Below, in pieces: positions 11,126 to 23,630 of a stretch of 64,000 nucleotides of DNA (the stretch's first letter is position 1; each line of letters starts with the position of its first letter). The notes under the pieces were generated by a model that had not been told where the DNA came from, did no database searches, and was given only the letters and a program-made list of their open reading frames with translations. The position numbers and the translations under genes were made by a program. Source of the DNA: Viridothelium virens (lineage: Eukaryota > Ascomycota > Dothideomycetes > Trypetheliales > Trypetheliaceae). The DNA lies in the NCBI GenBank assembly GCA_010094025.1, contig ML991789.1, positions 124,001 through 188,000 of the forward strand, in the 5' to 3' direction.

Positions 11126-11797
11126 ATGTCGACGCGCACGATTGCTGGCGCTAAGTTCGTCGGCACTATCAGTCTAGGTCTACTCACGGTAGGACATCTC
11201 CCCTCTCTTCGATCCCCCTATATAACTTTCCTCGTGTCTGAACTCCTTCAACTCTTCTCCTTCGTCTAAATTTTTTATTGACTGAGCATCTAGGGTCTTA
11301 CCTACACAACCACGACACTCACCCTCCCCACCCTCCTTCAACTCCCATCCGCCACGACCGCGCGCACTGCCTATACTCAACTTCGATCTCTTTGCAGCTG
11401 GCACACCCAATCTCTGACCGCCCTCACATCGGTATCCTTCTTCCTCGCCTATGCACTTTCTCCGCCAATCGGGCGCCACCCTTACCTACTTTGGGTCTCC
11501 CTACTCACCGGTGCAGGGAGCTCCGCCATCGACTATGTGTTTGTCAAGGGCGAGAAAAAGTACGGTGGAGAGATGGGACTAGGTGAGGTGGAAGGAGTAG
11601 CGGCGAGGGTCAGGGTGGGAAATGACGACGATAGCGAGGATTATGATAGGGAGGAGGAGGTACTGGAGCAGGATGTGAACGGGGAGCAAGTCAGAGGCGC
11701 AGTCGAGCGATGGAGGTGGGCCGAAGGGTGGAGATCAGGAGTTGTGGGGACGGCGTTTTTGATGGGGATTGTGGGGATCTGGGGGGATAAGTTCTAG
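11126..11797 (+). CDS. Atg33-like mitochondrial outer membrane mitophagy protein
   Basis: About 188 residues from exons 11126-11188 and 11294-11797 (intron GTAGGA..CTAG, phase 0). The layout matches yeast Atg33, a small outer-membrane protein needed for selective autophagy of mitochondria. There is an N-terminal hydrophobic segment (FVGTISLGLLTGLTYTTTTL), then SVSFFLAYALSPP leading into the family hallmark RHPYLLW and a third hydrophobic stretch. An acidic loop follows, and a final span, VVGTAFLMGIVGIWGDKF, lines up with yeast GFVQAVIGVYGEGQFI. Identity is otherwise low, so the call rests on RHPYLL, the C-terminal span and size. The start was chosen because it is the only ATG in frame with the splice. 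Confidence 0.75.
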
Positions 11798-12513
11798 GGT
11801 ACTAGGACAGAGCTGGGGTGGGGACGCGAATGGAAGCATGTAGGGTCTCAGGGATGTATGACGGGAGTGCCCCAACAACACCCAGGAGGAACTTGGCCTA
11901 AATGAGTGAATTGTTGGAGCAATTCACCAACAGGTAGTAAAGAAATCTGCAACTAGGTGGGATGCTGATGATTTGATGCGACCATGGAGCTTCGATTGGC
12001 GTTTGGTTCGGGTGTAGACAGTCTCCTCCTTCACTCACATTAGAGTAATGGCTCTTCAATACCACACTCGAAGCGAAAATATGAAATTCCGACTCTCCAG
12101 TTCCACTCTCGGTATAGCTCATGGCCTAAAACATTAGTCTAACTGACCTCTCTTCCACTTTTTGTTACGTCGACCATAACCATAGTCTGAGCTAGTTCTT
12201 ATCCCCATGGGCGACTTAAGCCTAGCATTTGTGAAAAGTTACAGATATCTTCTTAAGAAATATGGAATGCTGAAGCGAAGATAGCTCTTCAAGTACCGAA
12301 GGAACCCAATTATCTACAATATCTGTTGCGTCTCGCAGTGCGCACAGAAATAGCTCGCCGCATCGAAAACATCCCGGGAATCTCTATACGGTAAAAACCA
12401 GCAAACCCAAGGTGCGAGACCTTGCTTCACAAGCAATGGCCAGATGAAAGCCTTGGTACATCTGAAGGAACAAAATTTGACAAGAATTCAGCAAATATTA
12501 GACAGTCACTCTC
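11798..12513. other. Intergenic, no supported gene
   Basis: Convergent 3' ends of the Atg33-like gene (plus) and the Nse4 gene (minus). I see only untranslated or spacer sequence. Confidence 0.4.
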
Positions 12514-14058
12514 TTAGCCATACCAACCCCTTGCCGTTGGCTGTGTAGCATGATCTTCAGCCCGATGTGGAATAAGTGGTTCCCGGATCTGGAAGACGTC
12601 AATCAGTTGTTCCCAGGTATCGAAATCAATGGCAAAGACCGCTTGGTGTTTGGTGACTTGGTTCGCCCGCTGTTCTTCTATCGTACGTGCCTCTTCATAA
12701 CCTAAAAACAGCGTCAGTAGGTCGATCGGGCGGAGCAGCCTGAAATAGAAGGATACGTACCCAGAGTCGGTAGTCCGTTCGAATCCTCGCCCACCCTAAC
12801 ACTGCCCTCCTTGATGAGGAAAGAAACGTAAAAGATATTTTCCACCGTCTGCCCAAACGAATGCGGATTTACCACGAAATCAAACAACCCTACCTCACCG
12901 GTGTCCGCTAACCGCAACCTTGCTATCTCCTCCCCAGCCTCCTCCTCCTCGATCTCTCCACTGGTGAGTTTCTCTTCCAACTCTTCTCCTTGCCTTAAGT
13001 GCCCGACCAGCACATCCCGTATACGCTTGCACACCTTCACCAGACTTGAATTCTCTTGCTGCCGAAGGTCTTCCTTCTCTAAAAGTTCCGGCTGCGCCAC
13101 AGGCCCGTCGTTCTTCTTCGACTGACGCGCTCGTCGCTGTATCGGCGCTCGGACTCGCTTCTGCACCGCCAGCGGACCTAGCAGAAACCCACGAACCGGG
13201 GGCCGCGAATTATGAGGGAAGCACGCCGACTGACCAAGAACGTCCCAGTCCAGAGCGTCGCCGTTCTCATCTTCATCATCGGAAATATCTGTACCATGTC
13301 GTCGAGGCGCGGGAGTTGCATGGTTGGTGGTGGTGGTACTATTGTCTTCGTCGTCGAGAGGGCCGCCGTGACGCATGAAAGTTATGCATTTTGACACGAA
13401 CTCGTCTACGTCGACACCAAGTGCGCCTGCGCCATGGGCGAGCAGGTCGGCCCGTTTGCTTGTGTAGTCCCCGATTGTGACAAGAAGGCGGGAGTCGATG
13501 GTGGCGTCGGATGTTTGGCGGACTCCAGCGTAGAGGCTGTTCGCTTTGTGCATGATATCAAGGAGACCACCTGACCTGGCTTGAACGAATTCATCGCGGT
13601 TGTCTGATTTGTTAGCGCTCGCGTTCTCAAGGGGTAAAGGCAACTCTATACGTACCACTCAAGTCACGGTGAAGTTCACGGAGAGATTTGCGAAGCTGCT
13701 GGCGCTCCTCCATGGGCTGGTCTGGATCATATATATCTTTGACATCTTGTTCACGGGGTGGTTGACGTTCATCTTCCCCAGACTCAGAACTAGAGCCACT
13801 TTGGTCTAACCTCCTTCTCTTGGCAGAACGGTGTCCTGCAGTATCAGAGTTTGGTGTCGGCAACTTTGGTGGTCCCATCACCGCCTTTTCTTGACCTCCT
13901 CTCCTTGGCGTATCTTGATCGTCTTCGTCGTGGTTCTCCTTATCCGAGGAAGTCGCTGGCGAGGGAGAAAGAGTTTGTTGCTGTGCTGGCCTTCTTGATG
14001 TCGTACTACGCGACTCAGGGCGTAGAGAAGAGGATCGATGTAGATTGAGCCTGGCCAT
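12514..14058 (-). CDS. NSE4: Nse4, kleisin subunit of the SMC5/6 complex
   Basis: About 477 residues from exons 14058-13656, 13603-12761 and 12701-12514. Nse4 bridges the Smc5 and Smc6 heads in the nuclear complex that acts in recombination repair and replication. The disordered charged N terminus leads into the conserved block RQQLRKSLRELHRDL. After the splice come DIMHKANSLYAGVRQTSDA, SRLLVTIGDYTSKRAD, then DWDVLG and PPVRGFLLGPLAVQKR. The C-terminal winged-helix region (PF08743) begins at LFDFVVNPHSFGQTVENIFY and continues with VSFLIKEGSV. The last exon completes it: GYEEARTIEEQRANQ, then HQAVFAIDFDTWEQLID. The protein ends GWYG. It is divergent from VPS34 with 369 bp between start codons. 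Confidence 0.95.
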
Positions 14059-14427
14059 TGTATAGGTTCAAACGGTTTACTGCACCGTGGCCGTTGATCA
14101 GGCTGAAGTCATGCGTAATGCCATGTACGGCTTAGGAAGTAATGAAGAAATCCTAGACAGAATTGAACAGATTTGAGACAGCGTAACGATTGTACAGTTG
14201 GTCACACTTGTTGCTCTCGTCGTGGTTATTGTCGTTGTTGTGGTCGCAGATCTAAGGTGCGTCGCAATTGATGTCACGGTAGCGCGGGCTCAGACGCGTC
14301 CAAACGGTTAAAGTTGAGCCTCGCTTATGTAATATTTCTCGGTGAAAACAACGGCCGACCATCCCCAGATGTTAAATGATCCAACCGGAGAACACTGATT
14401 CTTGACAAGGTCCAAGATGCTCAACAG
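14059..14427. promoter_or_regulatory. Bidirectional promoter between NSE4 and VPS34
   Basis: The 369 bp between the two start codons must hold both promoters. A CGT/TGTTGT-rich stretch lies at 14211-14245. No clear TATA box. Confidence 0.5.
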
Positions 14428-17343
14428 ATGGAGCCTTTTTCTTTCGCGAGCTCGGCCACCTTGAATGTGCCTGTAGCCGTCAAAATGTATGTGTTCTCGA
14501 GTTCTATTTTATTAGAAAGACTCTCAGGCTCACCATCATAAATAGAAATTCTTTAGACGGCCAACAGAAACCAGTACCATTCTCGACACTTCTAAAGCGG
14601 CCAGAGCTAAGATATAGAGGTTCAAATCTAAGGTACAGAGGCGATATCTCGGATGGTGCTACAAAGCTGACTAGACCTCCGAAGCCCTCACTTTGAGCTT
14701 TACGTAACGGCGCAACTATGGGCCGATAGCAAACCCCTTACCGTCCCAGTACAGACTGCGTATAAGCACTTCAAAACTGGAAGAACGTGGAATGAATGGC
14801 TTTCACTGCCCGTCAATTACTCAGATGCACCGTACTCGTCCCATTTAGCGATTACCGTATGGGACCTCTCTCCCGTCGATGGCGAAGGAGCCAATGGTCA
14901 TGCTATTCCATTCGGAGGCACGACTATTGCACTTTTTGACAAAGAAAATACTTTGAAGAAAGGTCGTCAGAGATGCTATCTCCATCGTCACAAGGTTGCA
15001 GATGGTCTATCTTCCTCCTCTACGCCGGCGTCTGTTCCAACTCCTCGCAAAATCAGACGAAACGGTGAAACCCAATCTTCACAAGCAGACGAGCGAGTGA
15101 AAGAAATGGAGCGGCTGGAGGCTTTGATGAAGAAGCACGAAATGGGTGAAATACCCGAGAACAAGTGGTTAGACCAGCTTGTATTTCGGCAGATCGAGAA
15201 GCTCGAGCGCAGTGTTTTGAGAAAATCGGAGCAGCCCAAATTATCTAATTTGGACGCCGAAATTGACAATACCGGCAATGATGATGCTATCGATACTGAT
15301 GGAAATGGTGAGGCTAATGATGTGGACACCAATGAGAAGTTCTATCTATACGTGGATTTCCCTCGTTTTGACCATCTCATCGTCTTTACGGACCATGAGT
15401 ATCCTGCCCCTCCCGTTTCAACACTTCAATCACATTCTCTACACAATTCTGATGTCCGCCTCAAGCCGCCGCCAGAGGTCACCTACGGCCCTGGTATAGG
15501 TGCTGAGGATGGTGATCACGGCGACCCTGATGCTGGACGGCTGGTCAGAATCTATGATCCTGAAGTTGGCATCAGAGAAAACCCTTGCGAGATCAAGCAT
15601 CGCAGGCTAGTTCGAGGTCACCGCACAAATGCAATGGATCGCGATCTAAAGCCGAATGCTAAAATCAGAGATGAACTAAATATGATCATGTCCTATGGTC
15701 CCACGCAAGCCCTCAATGGCGAAGAGCGGGATTTGGTCTGGAAATTCAGACATCATCTTACACGTGATAAGAGGGCTCTTACTAAATTTGTCAAGTCAGT
15801 AAATTGGAGCGACAGCAACGAAGCACGCCAGGCAGTTCAGCTTCTACCAAAATGGACGGAGATTGATGTAGATGATGCTTTGGAACTTCTTGGTCCAACT
15901 TTCGACAATCCAGCGGTTCGCTCCTATGCCGTCGATCGGCTTAGGAAAGCTGACGATGAAGAACTTCTATTGTATCTTCTTCAGCTCGTGCAAGCTTTAA
16001 AATTCGAGCCTAAACTTGACGAAACCAGCGAGGAGAGGTTGACTCAAGACTCATCGCTGGCGCGCTTTCTCATCACCCGCGCCGCAAACAACTTTCTCCT
16101 CGGCAATTACTTCCATTGGTATCTCATGGTTGAATGTGATGATCTCAGCCCGGAACAGCGTCCTGAGCACCGCAAGCTCTTTGCTCGCGTCGAGTACGAT
16201 TTCATGATGACCTTAGAGCAAGCTGCTGATGGTGCTGCCCGTCGTAGAACTTTGCTCCGACAAGGGGAGTTTATCGCCATCCTCTCAAAAATCTCAAAAG
16301 ACATACGCTTCTCACGAGAAGACCGTCCGAAGAAAATTGAGCGTCTAAAGAAGTATCTCGCAGACCCCAAAAACGACGTCCAAACTATCGACCCACCGTT
16401 GCCACTGCCCCTCGACCCTAATGTCCTCATCACCAGCATCGATCCTACCGAAGCCTCCGTCTTCAAGTCTTCCCTCTTTCCTCTTCTTGTTTCCCTCCGC
16501 ACCAGTACCGGTGCAAGATACCCCATTATCTTCAAAACAGGCGATGACCTTCGACAGGATCAACTCGTAATCCAAATCATCACACTCATGGATCGGCTCC
16601 TACGGAAGGAGAATCTCGACCTCCAGCTTACCCCTTACGCCATTCTCGCTACCTCTCCTTCCGCCGGCGCGGTCCAGTTCGTCGCTTCCTCCCCTCTCTC
16701 CGCCATCGTTGCTAAGCACAAGGGCTCCCTACTCGCCTACCTTCGCGCGCATAACCCGGACTCAAGCGCTCCGCTCGGGGTGCGTCGAGATGCTATGGAT
16801 ACGTATGTGAAGTCGTGCGCGGGCTACTGCGTTATCACATACCTACTCGGGGTCGGGGATCGTCACTTGGACAACCTCTTACTAAGTCCGTCGGGAAGAT
16901 TTTTCCACGCCGACTTTGGGTACATTCTGGGAAGAGACCCGAAGCCGTTTGCGCCGCTCATGAAGCTCTGCCGCGAGATGGTGGAGGGCATGGGAGGGTC
17001 TGGGTCTCCGCAATACGCAATGTTCAGACAGCATTGCTTCACAGCGTATTCGGCGCTAAGGAAGTCGAGCAACCTGATTCTCAATCTGTTTGCCCTGATG
17101 TGCGAGGCGAATGTGCCAGATATCAGAATAATGGAGGGAAGGAGTGCTGGGCTGGGAGGAGCAGCGGCGGTTAGGGAGGCGAGTGGTGGTGTGGTGATGA
17201 AAGTTATGGAAAGATTTCATTTGGAGATGGGAGAAGAAGAGGCGGAAAGGCACTTTGAGGGGTTGATTGGGGATAGTGTGAATGCGGTCTTGCCGGTGGT
17301 CATCGATCGATTGCATGGACTAGTCCAGAATTGGAGAGCGTAG
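14428..17343 (+). CDS. VPS34: Class III phosphatidylinositol 3-kinase Vps34
   Basis: About 934 residues; makes PtdIns(3)P on endosomes and autophagosome precursors with Vps15 and Atg6/Vps30. Exons 14428-14486, 14546-14632, 14685-17343. The N terminus MEPFSFASSATLNVPVAVKI, then the C2 region (ELYVTAQLWADS, HLAITVWDLSPV, PFGGTTIALFD) and the fungal insert HEMGEIPENKWLDQLVFRQ match the family. The helical PIK domain follows (about residues 280-480). Kinase: ATP-binding FKTGDD with Lys666, catalytic loop GDRHLDN (774-779), HADFGYILGRDPKP with DFG Asp792. It ends LVQNWRA, the usual Vps34 tail. Intron 2 is only 52 nt and, to keep frame, needs an AAG acceptor at 14684 preceded by branch site GCTGAC. 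A 42-nt splice to CTAG at 14674 would break the frame. Confidence 0.95.
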
Positions 17344-18122
17344 ACTTTGTACATGCGCTTTTTCGACAATACTTATCGAAAAGCCAAGGCCTTGTTGAAG
17401 AAAGCGGTTCACTCGCCACGAAGATCCCATTTACCGAGGTTGGGTTGCTTTGAAAAGACAGTGCCACACCGAAGGCGAGAATTACCGGTCGGGCCTAATA
17501 TCGTTAAGGAGCGGGTATGCTGGGTAGCCACAATATTAGCAAGACGGTACCTATGGGCACGAGGAGGCTGGAGTGATTGGGAGAATCCGCCGACTCCACA
17601 GCTGGTATTGAAATCATCCGGATGCACAGGGTAGCGTTGTCGTAGGATACCTAGAGGTATCATACAGAATCTTACTCAGCACAGAGTGACTAAGGAAGGC
17701 GCGGCTCTGACTACGAAACAAGCTCTAGCTGCGCCGTACAGCTGCATTTGCAAAAATCACATCATTCATGCTACGCACTCTCTTATGCTGATGTCGTAGC
17801 GATATCCCACGATACCACAAGCCGATCCACTAGCACCGGCGGGATTCTATTGGCAGGTTGTAGCTCTGCAATGCGACATGGCCCCTGTATCACGCATCTT
17901 TCGCACCGCTAACCTGGTCAACACACGTGATTTGCACGAGATGGCAGCTTCGTGCAGGAGGCTAGGAGCATAAGTATCGCAATGAAAATCGTTCCAACAG
18001 CAGTCTCAAATCTCTCACGTTTAGCTCAGGGATAAAGAGCTGGGTCCGGAAATCGCTTTTTTTGTCTTTTCCCCAAGGCTGAATCGACGCCTCTTAAAGC
18101 CGTCCATATCATCCATCCCGCA
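17344..18122. other. Intergenic, no supported gene
   Basis: Vps34 3' region and methyltransferase promoter. A T-rich stretch (TTTTTTTGTCTTTTCC) lies at 18057-18072, about 50 bp before the methyltransferase start. No other feature seen. Confidence 0.4.
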
Positions 18123-19075
18123 ATGAGTAGCCCTAGTGTTGCGTTCCAGCAGCATCCGCATACCTATCACGATACAAAAGCAGCATACTTACTGCCTAAT
18201 TCGTAAGCTTTCGAAGATCTGTGTCGCGGCTTACTCGAGCTCAATGCAGTTGTAGAACGGCGGAGCAGGAGAGGCTTGCAGGTCAGGCTGCTGCTCTCAA
18301 AGCTCTTGTGGGCGGTAATGTGCTTCATACTACTGCTCTTCCAGATTCGCCCGATGCACGATTCTTAGACATCGGCTGCGGCACTGGAAGTGTCACTTAC
18401 GACATCGCTCGTCAATTTCCCTCTGCAAAAGTCTACGGGCTTGACCTATCTGCCATCCAGATTCTCGACGACAAACCGCCAAACGTCGAGTTCGTCAAAG
18501 GAGATCTCTTTGAGCTCGCAGGGCACGATGAGCGTCTCCAGCTAGGCTCATTTGACTTCGTCTTCTCCCGGTTGCTAATCTGTGGCATGACGGACTGGGT
18601 CAAATATCTGAAGACGGTAGCATCCCTCCTCAAGCGCGGTGCACCTTGTGAATTCCAAGAGTACACGTGGGAACATTATCGTGATGGCAAGCGAGTTGGC
18701 TTGGAGTGGCGCTGGTTGCAAGCAGCACGAGCCGGAGCCAAGAAACGAGGTCTCGATTTAGACTGCGGAAAACATATGGCGGGTTACGCTCATAACGCCG
18801 GTCTTGTTGGCATTACACAGAAAACTTACGATGTTCCGGCGGGGACGTGGATGGCGAAGTCAAACCCTCAGGCCGAGATTATGGGCATTGACTCTGAGCG
18901 GGCTGAGATTGGTTTCCATCTGGTAGCTCAGAAGAAGATGGTGGACCAAACGCAGTATTCTGAAGAAGAATTAAAAGACCTTGAAGAAGAGTGCGCGCGT
19001 ACATTAAAAGCTGAACGTGAGGGCAGATATTGGCCTCTCATCGTGACTATGGCTAGGAAATCCGAAGAGCAGTAA
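18123..19075 (+). CDS. SAM-dependent class I methyltransferase
   Basis: About 301 residues from exons 18123-18202 and 18250-19075 (47-nt intron GTAAGC..GCAG). The start MSSPSVAFQQ precedes TYHDTKAAYLLPN, a usual opening in fungal LaeA/UMTA-type methyltransferases. SAM-binding motif I is FLDIGCGTGSVT (about residue 85), followed by the acidic ribose-binding region YGLDLS and VEFVKGDLFEL. Post-motif FDFVFSRLLICGMTDW and LLKRGAPCEFQEY are typical of this group. Substrate unknown. It is tail to tail with an MFS permease 226 bp away. Such a pair can occur in small secondary-metabolite loci, but no core synthase lies in the window. Confidence 0.88.
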
Positions 19076-19301
19076 CGAACAGTCAAATGATCGAAAATTC
19101 TTAAGAATTTGATGGTGCGTCGCTTCCCTGATTTGACTCAGGTGGCGAGGTCAATCGGCTTTCTTGCTGGCTTTTGCTGTGACTAAGATCGACTTTCATC
19201 CACTCTATACACCTCGCTAGGTAATGGATGGCTTCCTATAGATCGAAGCCTTTGCTCATTCCTTACTACGCGTGAGTATTGAGACCCATTATTGCACATT
19301 T

Positions 19302-20976
19302 TCAAAAGACGTAACGAAAATCCGGGTTCTCTTTGTCAGTCAGATTTCTCCACTTTTCGGCGTCCGACATATCATCTACACTTTGTGGCGTTCTTCCCGA
19401 GCGATTCCGATGCCAGTTGACCAAAAGGTAATAGCTGAACAAGACAACTGACATCAAGGCAGTAGCAGCCTGTGTTGCTAGGACAGTGATTTTTGCAGGA
19501 ATGTACTGTGGTGCGTCCTTAGCCTGGAATGTTTGCGGACCGATGATACTGCCAATGCCGAAGCCTATCGAAAGCAGGGCGAAACTCGTAGTGCGTTTCG
19601 TCTGTCCAGCAACATTCGATGCAGCCCACTGATAAACGATCGGCGAAGAGGCGATGACGGCGTTTACAAGATACACTCCGGCGAGAAGACCGGCATGGTT
19701 TGTCTCTGGCATGAAGGACATGAGAGCGCCTCCGATGATTCCGGGTACGCAAATCGCAACCAGCCAAGCCCAGCGATTGGAGGTGCGTCGAATTCCAAAG
19801 CCAGCGACCAGTGTGCTCGCTATGGATACTACACCACTCGGCATGTTCAGGAGTGCTGCAATAGGCGGCGTGTATCCGAAGTTTCTGATAACAGTGGCTG
19901 AATAGTTCGTAACAATCCCACTTGAACTGGAGGGCTGTATATTACAGTCAGCTTCACCAGCTCGCTTTCTGCCCGGACCAAACTTACCAGTATCATGAGT
20001 AAGATGAGTAGCCAAATTTGTGGGTCTAGTAGCACCTCGAGGGTGTGTTTGATTTTGAACCTTCTATTGACTATACCTGTCTGGTTCACAGCGACATGGT
20101 GCAGCAGGGCAGTTTTTTCCGTTTCCGAAAGGAATCTAGCATCGATAGGACTGTCCGGTAGTATCAGGATTGTCCCGAGACCAATTGCCACAGTGACACA
20201 ACCTAGAGTAACAAACATGGCTTTCCAGCCAGAGAACGAAGGATTCGATACATGTTGGAAGGCGAACGAGATAAGGCCTCCAAGGATCTGCGCAATGCCT
20301 ACTCCCGTATACCAGAAAGAGAATCGGGGAGCTTGTTCTGACTTTGTATACCATTGGCTGCTCACGATTGTTAGAGATGGGGCTATAGAGGCTTCAAAGA
20401 TGCCCAGAAAGATCCTCGCGGCTAGCAGAGTGCTATAGTCCTTCGTCGCTGCCGTGCACGCCACTGTAATGCCCCACAGAAGGACATTTGCTCCGAGCCA
20501 TTTAGCTACAGGCAGCTTGTTGAGTAGGAAAGCTCCCAGCCGTCAGTCACCTGTCACCCTACTGTCGTTGGCCGAGCTTACCGTTCGGTATTTCTGCAAT
20601 CACATAAGCAACGAAGAAAGCCGTTCCAACATTGGTAAAGTCATTGCCTGTGAGGTTTAGATCTTTGTTCAGACCCATGACCGCCGAATACTGTTCATTA
20701 ATTCAGCAGCAGGGATGTGCTACGATGTAATCTTTGGCTTACGTTAAGGGAGACCTTGTCAAGGAACTGGATGAAGTAGCAACAAAACATAATCGGCACA
20801 ATATGCCAATCTATTTTGCGGCGAAGTACATCGAGATTGACATGACTAGCGGTCTCGCTACTGACATGGGTCTTGATAAGGAACTCGTAGGCCTGGTCAG
20901 TGTCTTGTGTGATACGGAGATTTTCTTGAGGTGACTCTTGTTCCGAGGAGTAGTCCAGTCGCTCATGCTTTTCCAT
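19302..20976 (-). CDS. MFS permease, Dal5/allantoate (anion:cation symporter) family
   Basis: About 506 residues with about 12 membrane spans. Exons 20976-20743, 20690-20582, 20532-19988, 19934-19302. Family marks: RKIDWHIVPIMFCCYFIQFL with LDKVSLNYSAVMG (span 1), TNVGTAFFVAYVIAEIPN, FLLNKLPVAKWLGANVLLWG, AARIFLGIFEASIAPSL, SQWYTKSEQAPRFSFWYTG, and in the second half PSGVVSIASTLVAG and SFALLSIGFGIGSIIGPQTF, AKDAPQYIPAKI. The ending PDFRYVF resembles the D-x-x-NP-x-FRY tail of this family. Likely plasma-membrane uptake of an organic anion, ureide or vitamin; substrate unknown. An in-frame Met lies upstream only through unlikely sequence, so 20976 (MEKHERLDY) is preferred. Intron 3 uses a GAG acceptor. 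Confidence 0.9.
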
Positions 20977-22663
20977 GTCCACGTGCGAGATTTGTATGAC
21001 AAATTCTGCTTTAGGAGGTTGAGGAAGAGGAGAGAAAAGCTTACGCAAGGGGAGATATGACCAAAATGTTATTAAATAGCATTGGACAATGTCCCATCAA
21101 ACCTTCTGTACACTGAAGGATTCTAGCGGCATCATTTTCAGCTTACGGCACAGCAAGCTTTGTCGATAGGTGCCCTGGCGCCCTCTCTGGCGAAGACTGG
21201 CCGATATTCACGGTACAGACTTGGGTGCATTGATCGTCGGATAGCAATGCATGTCAGAAAGTCGGCGCTGTGGATGATCTCCTTACCCGACTGCAAAACT
21301 CAGCATCCTGGACTGAGTCGACAAGAAGCTGGTAGCCAAATAGTGATCGGGGGATCCAAGGGAAGAAAGGTATAGAGGGGACCAGAACCACTAGTGGGCA
21401 AACTATTTCTAAAAAAGAAAAGGAAAGAATCTCCTTTGTCAAACAAAATGAGCAGAGTCGAAATATACTCCACTACGGTACCATCGAGTTGGAAGTTCGG
21501 CGCCCCACTCAATGCCTTGGCTACCCACCCGTGCTACCTAGGACATGGGCAGGAATGCGGAGTACTCCGTACGGAAGATACAGTCGCCCATTCCTAGACA
21601 GAGGGAGCTGGGTCGGCCATATTTTGTCTCTACTTCCTCGGTGAGAAAGTAAGACCCCTGCTGCATTACACGAAAACCATCTCCATGCGTCCATCTCATG
21701 CGAGTAGCACGAGTGCAGGCCGTACCCATTGAGGCTACTGTCTATTGATCCACGAAACTTTGAACACAGCGACATCTAGAGGAGCGAAGGGTCTCGCGGT
21801 ACACAGTAACAGTTCCCGGACAACGCTACCTCAAGCAGGACTGTCCCACTACTCCGTAGATTTGGGTAAGACTGAGGGGTCGAATCAGCGAAATTGAAGA
21901 GAGGAGGGAAAGAAAGGATAAAATCAACTTATCCGATTGGCTCAGATTTGCTTTTTGCTAGACCCTAGCCCAGCAAAGTCATCTGCTCAGGTAGCCAGCA
22001 ACAGTCACCTAGCCAACTGGCTTTGCAAGATACTGTGATTTGCTTCGGCTTCTTAGTCCTTAAGATACCTGACCAAGTTGTCTTTGAATTTGGATCATTC
22101 AGAACGCCCGTAGTGCACTTGAGTTTGTCGCTATGATAGCTCATAGGGTGCGGAGTGAATCTCTCAATTGCTGATCAAAGCCTCAGCGGATAATGCCGCA
22201 CAATAGCTGTATGAGACGAGGATACTCAGATGGACCAGTAGAATAAAACAACGTGGCTTGCGGTCCTCTGCTCTCTGCCTCGTGGATTTCCACTCGTGCG
22301 ATGCCCGTAGGATTTAGTCTCCTGCTTGCCCTATTGCCATCCAGTCTCGTGCAGCGATGACTCCCTTCTGCGAATCAATGACACCTGTAAAAGGTGATTC
22401 ATAGGTACTTGACTTGAGGGTGTGCTACCTCATAAAGCCCCTGGAGTGGACCCTGGGACGTGAGACTCGATGGTTTTGACTAGATGAGAAATGACGCGGA
22501 GGTGTTTATGCCCGGAACGCGCATCGCCTGACGCACTGCCTCATGGCCACGACATCACCGTCAAAGCTATTTTAAGTCTTCAATAATACATGTAATCTAC
22601 TTCGACACTCTCAGTCCATTCTCTCTTTTCCATTCTCTCGCTACTCACATTCGCTACCCTATC
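20977..22663. other. Intergenic, no supported gene
   Basis: A 1.7-kb divergent spacer between the MFS gene and the M50B-like gene. It contains the motif GGAGTACTCCGTACGG at 21559-21574. Short open frames show no family. The 100 bp before 22664 are CT-rich and likely promoter. Confidence 0.4.
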
Positions 22664-23630
22664 ATGGCTCCAATCGCCGCGATTTCGAAGCCTCATATCC
22701 ACAATCTTGCTCGCCGAGCAGCCGTAACTACTGGATCCTATCTCGCTCAATATTCCGCGCACCACGCTCTTGCGACCAGAAGTCTGAGCGTCAACAAGGC
22801 TCAGGAAGTCACGTTGGGTATCATTGCTGTATACGTTGTCGTCATTGCCTTGCTCTGGAATTTGCCCTACGTTCGCATGATCCTATGGCCCTTCAAGGTA
22901 TCTCTACTTCATTGGTTCTCGAGGTGTATTCTATAGGCGGCGACTAACGATGCATCAGATGCTGACAATCGCCTTCCACGAATTTGGCCACGCCATAACT
23001 GCCCTCCTGACCGGCGGCCACGTCAAATCCATCTCCCTGGACCCTCACGAGGGCGGCGTGACACATATGTTGGGCGGCAAGCAGGCCTTTACGCTACCAG
23101 CGGGATATCTTGGGTCCTCTCTTATTGGCGCACTGCTCATATTCTGCGGCTTTGATATCGTGGCGTCCAAAGTTGCAAGTCTTGTCCTCGGCGTATGCTT
23201 CTTGTTGACACTCTGGTGGGCTCGGAGGGACTGGCTTACCATTGGTACCGTGCTTGCGGCGGTGGGCTTACTTGTGGGCTGTTGGTTCATTGCTCATGCA
23301 GAGGCACTGCGCTTCGTGGTACTCTTCATCGGGGTCATGTCAAGTCTTTATAGCGCTTGGGACATCGTAAGGCTACATCCCTTCGTTGCGTCTTCATCGT
23401 ACGCTAACAGCAGATCCTAGTGCGATGATCTCATCCTCAGAAAAGTCAATTCTTCAGATGCGAGCGTGTTTGCGGAAAGATATGGTGGCTCCTCGCAATG
23501 CTGGGGCGTTATTTGGTCCATGATCTCCTTGATCTTCATGATCGCGGGAATTCTTGCAGGCATCGCCGCCTTCCCTGAGTCGGCCACCCAGCAGAAACAA
23601 GACTCTCAGAAATTCATTCCGACTTTCTGA
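22664..23630 (+). CDS. M50B-like membrane zinc metalloprotease
   Basis: About 283 residues from exons 22664-22897, 22959-23366, 23421-23630. Introns use CTAAC branch sites and GTATCT/GTAAGG donors. After a hydrophobic segment (VTLGIIAVYVVVIALLWNLP) comes the zinc-binding HEFGH (residues 85-89) in MLTIAFHEFGHAITALL. Then HVKSISLDPHEGGVTHMLGG and TLPAGYLGSSLIGALLIF follow, with several more spans. This order is that of the peptidase M50B-like family (PF13398). The last exon adds CDDLILRKVNSSDASVFAE and RYGGSSQCWGVIWS with a final span. Substrate and membrane are unknown; relatives are widespread in fungi and bacteria but little studied. Confidence 0.9.

Noticed and set aside
12775-12792. TTCGAATCC resembling a tRNA B box
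   Set aside because: Lies in NSE4 coding sequence; no A box or cloverleaf around it. A similar GATTCGAACC near 34956 is in the GPI-protein coding exon.
18123-20976. Methyltransferase plus MFS gene as a secondary-metabolite cluster
   Set aside because: No PKS, NRPS, terpene synthase or cluster regulator lies nearby in the window; two genes are not enough.
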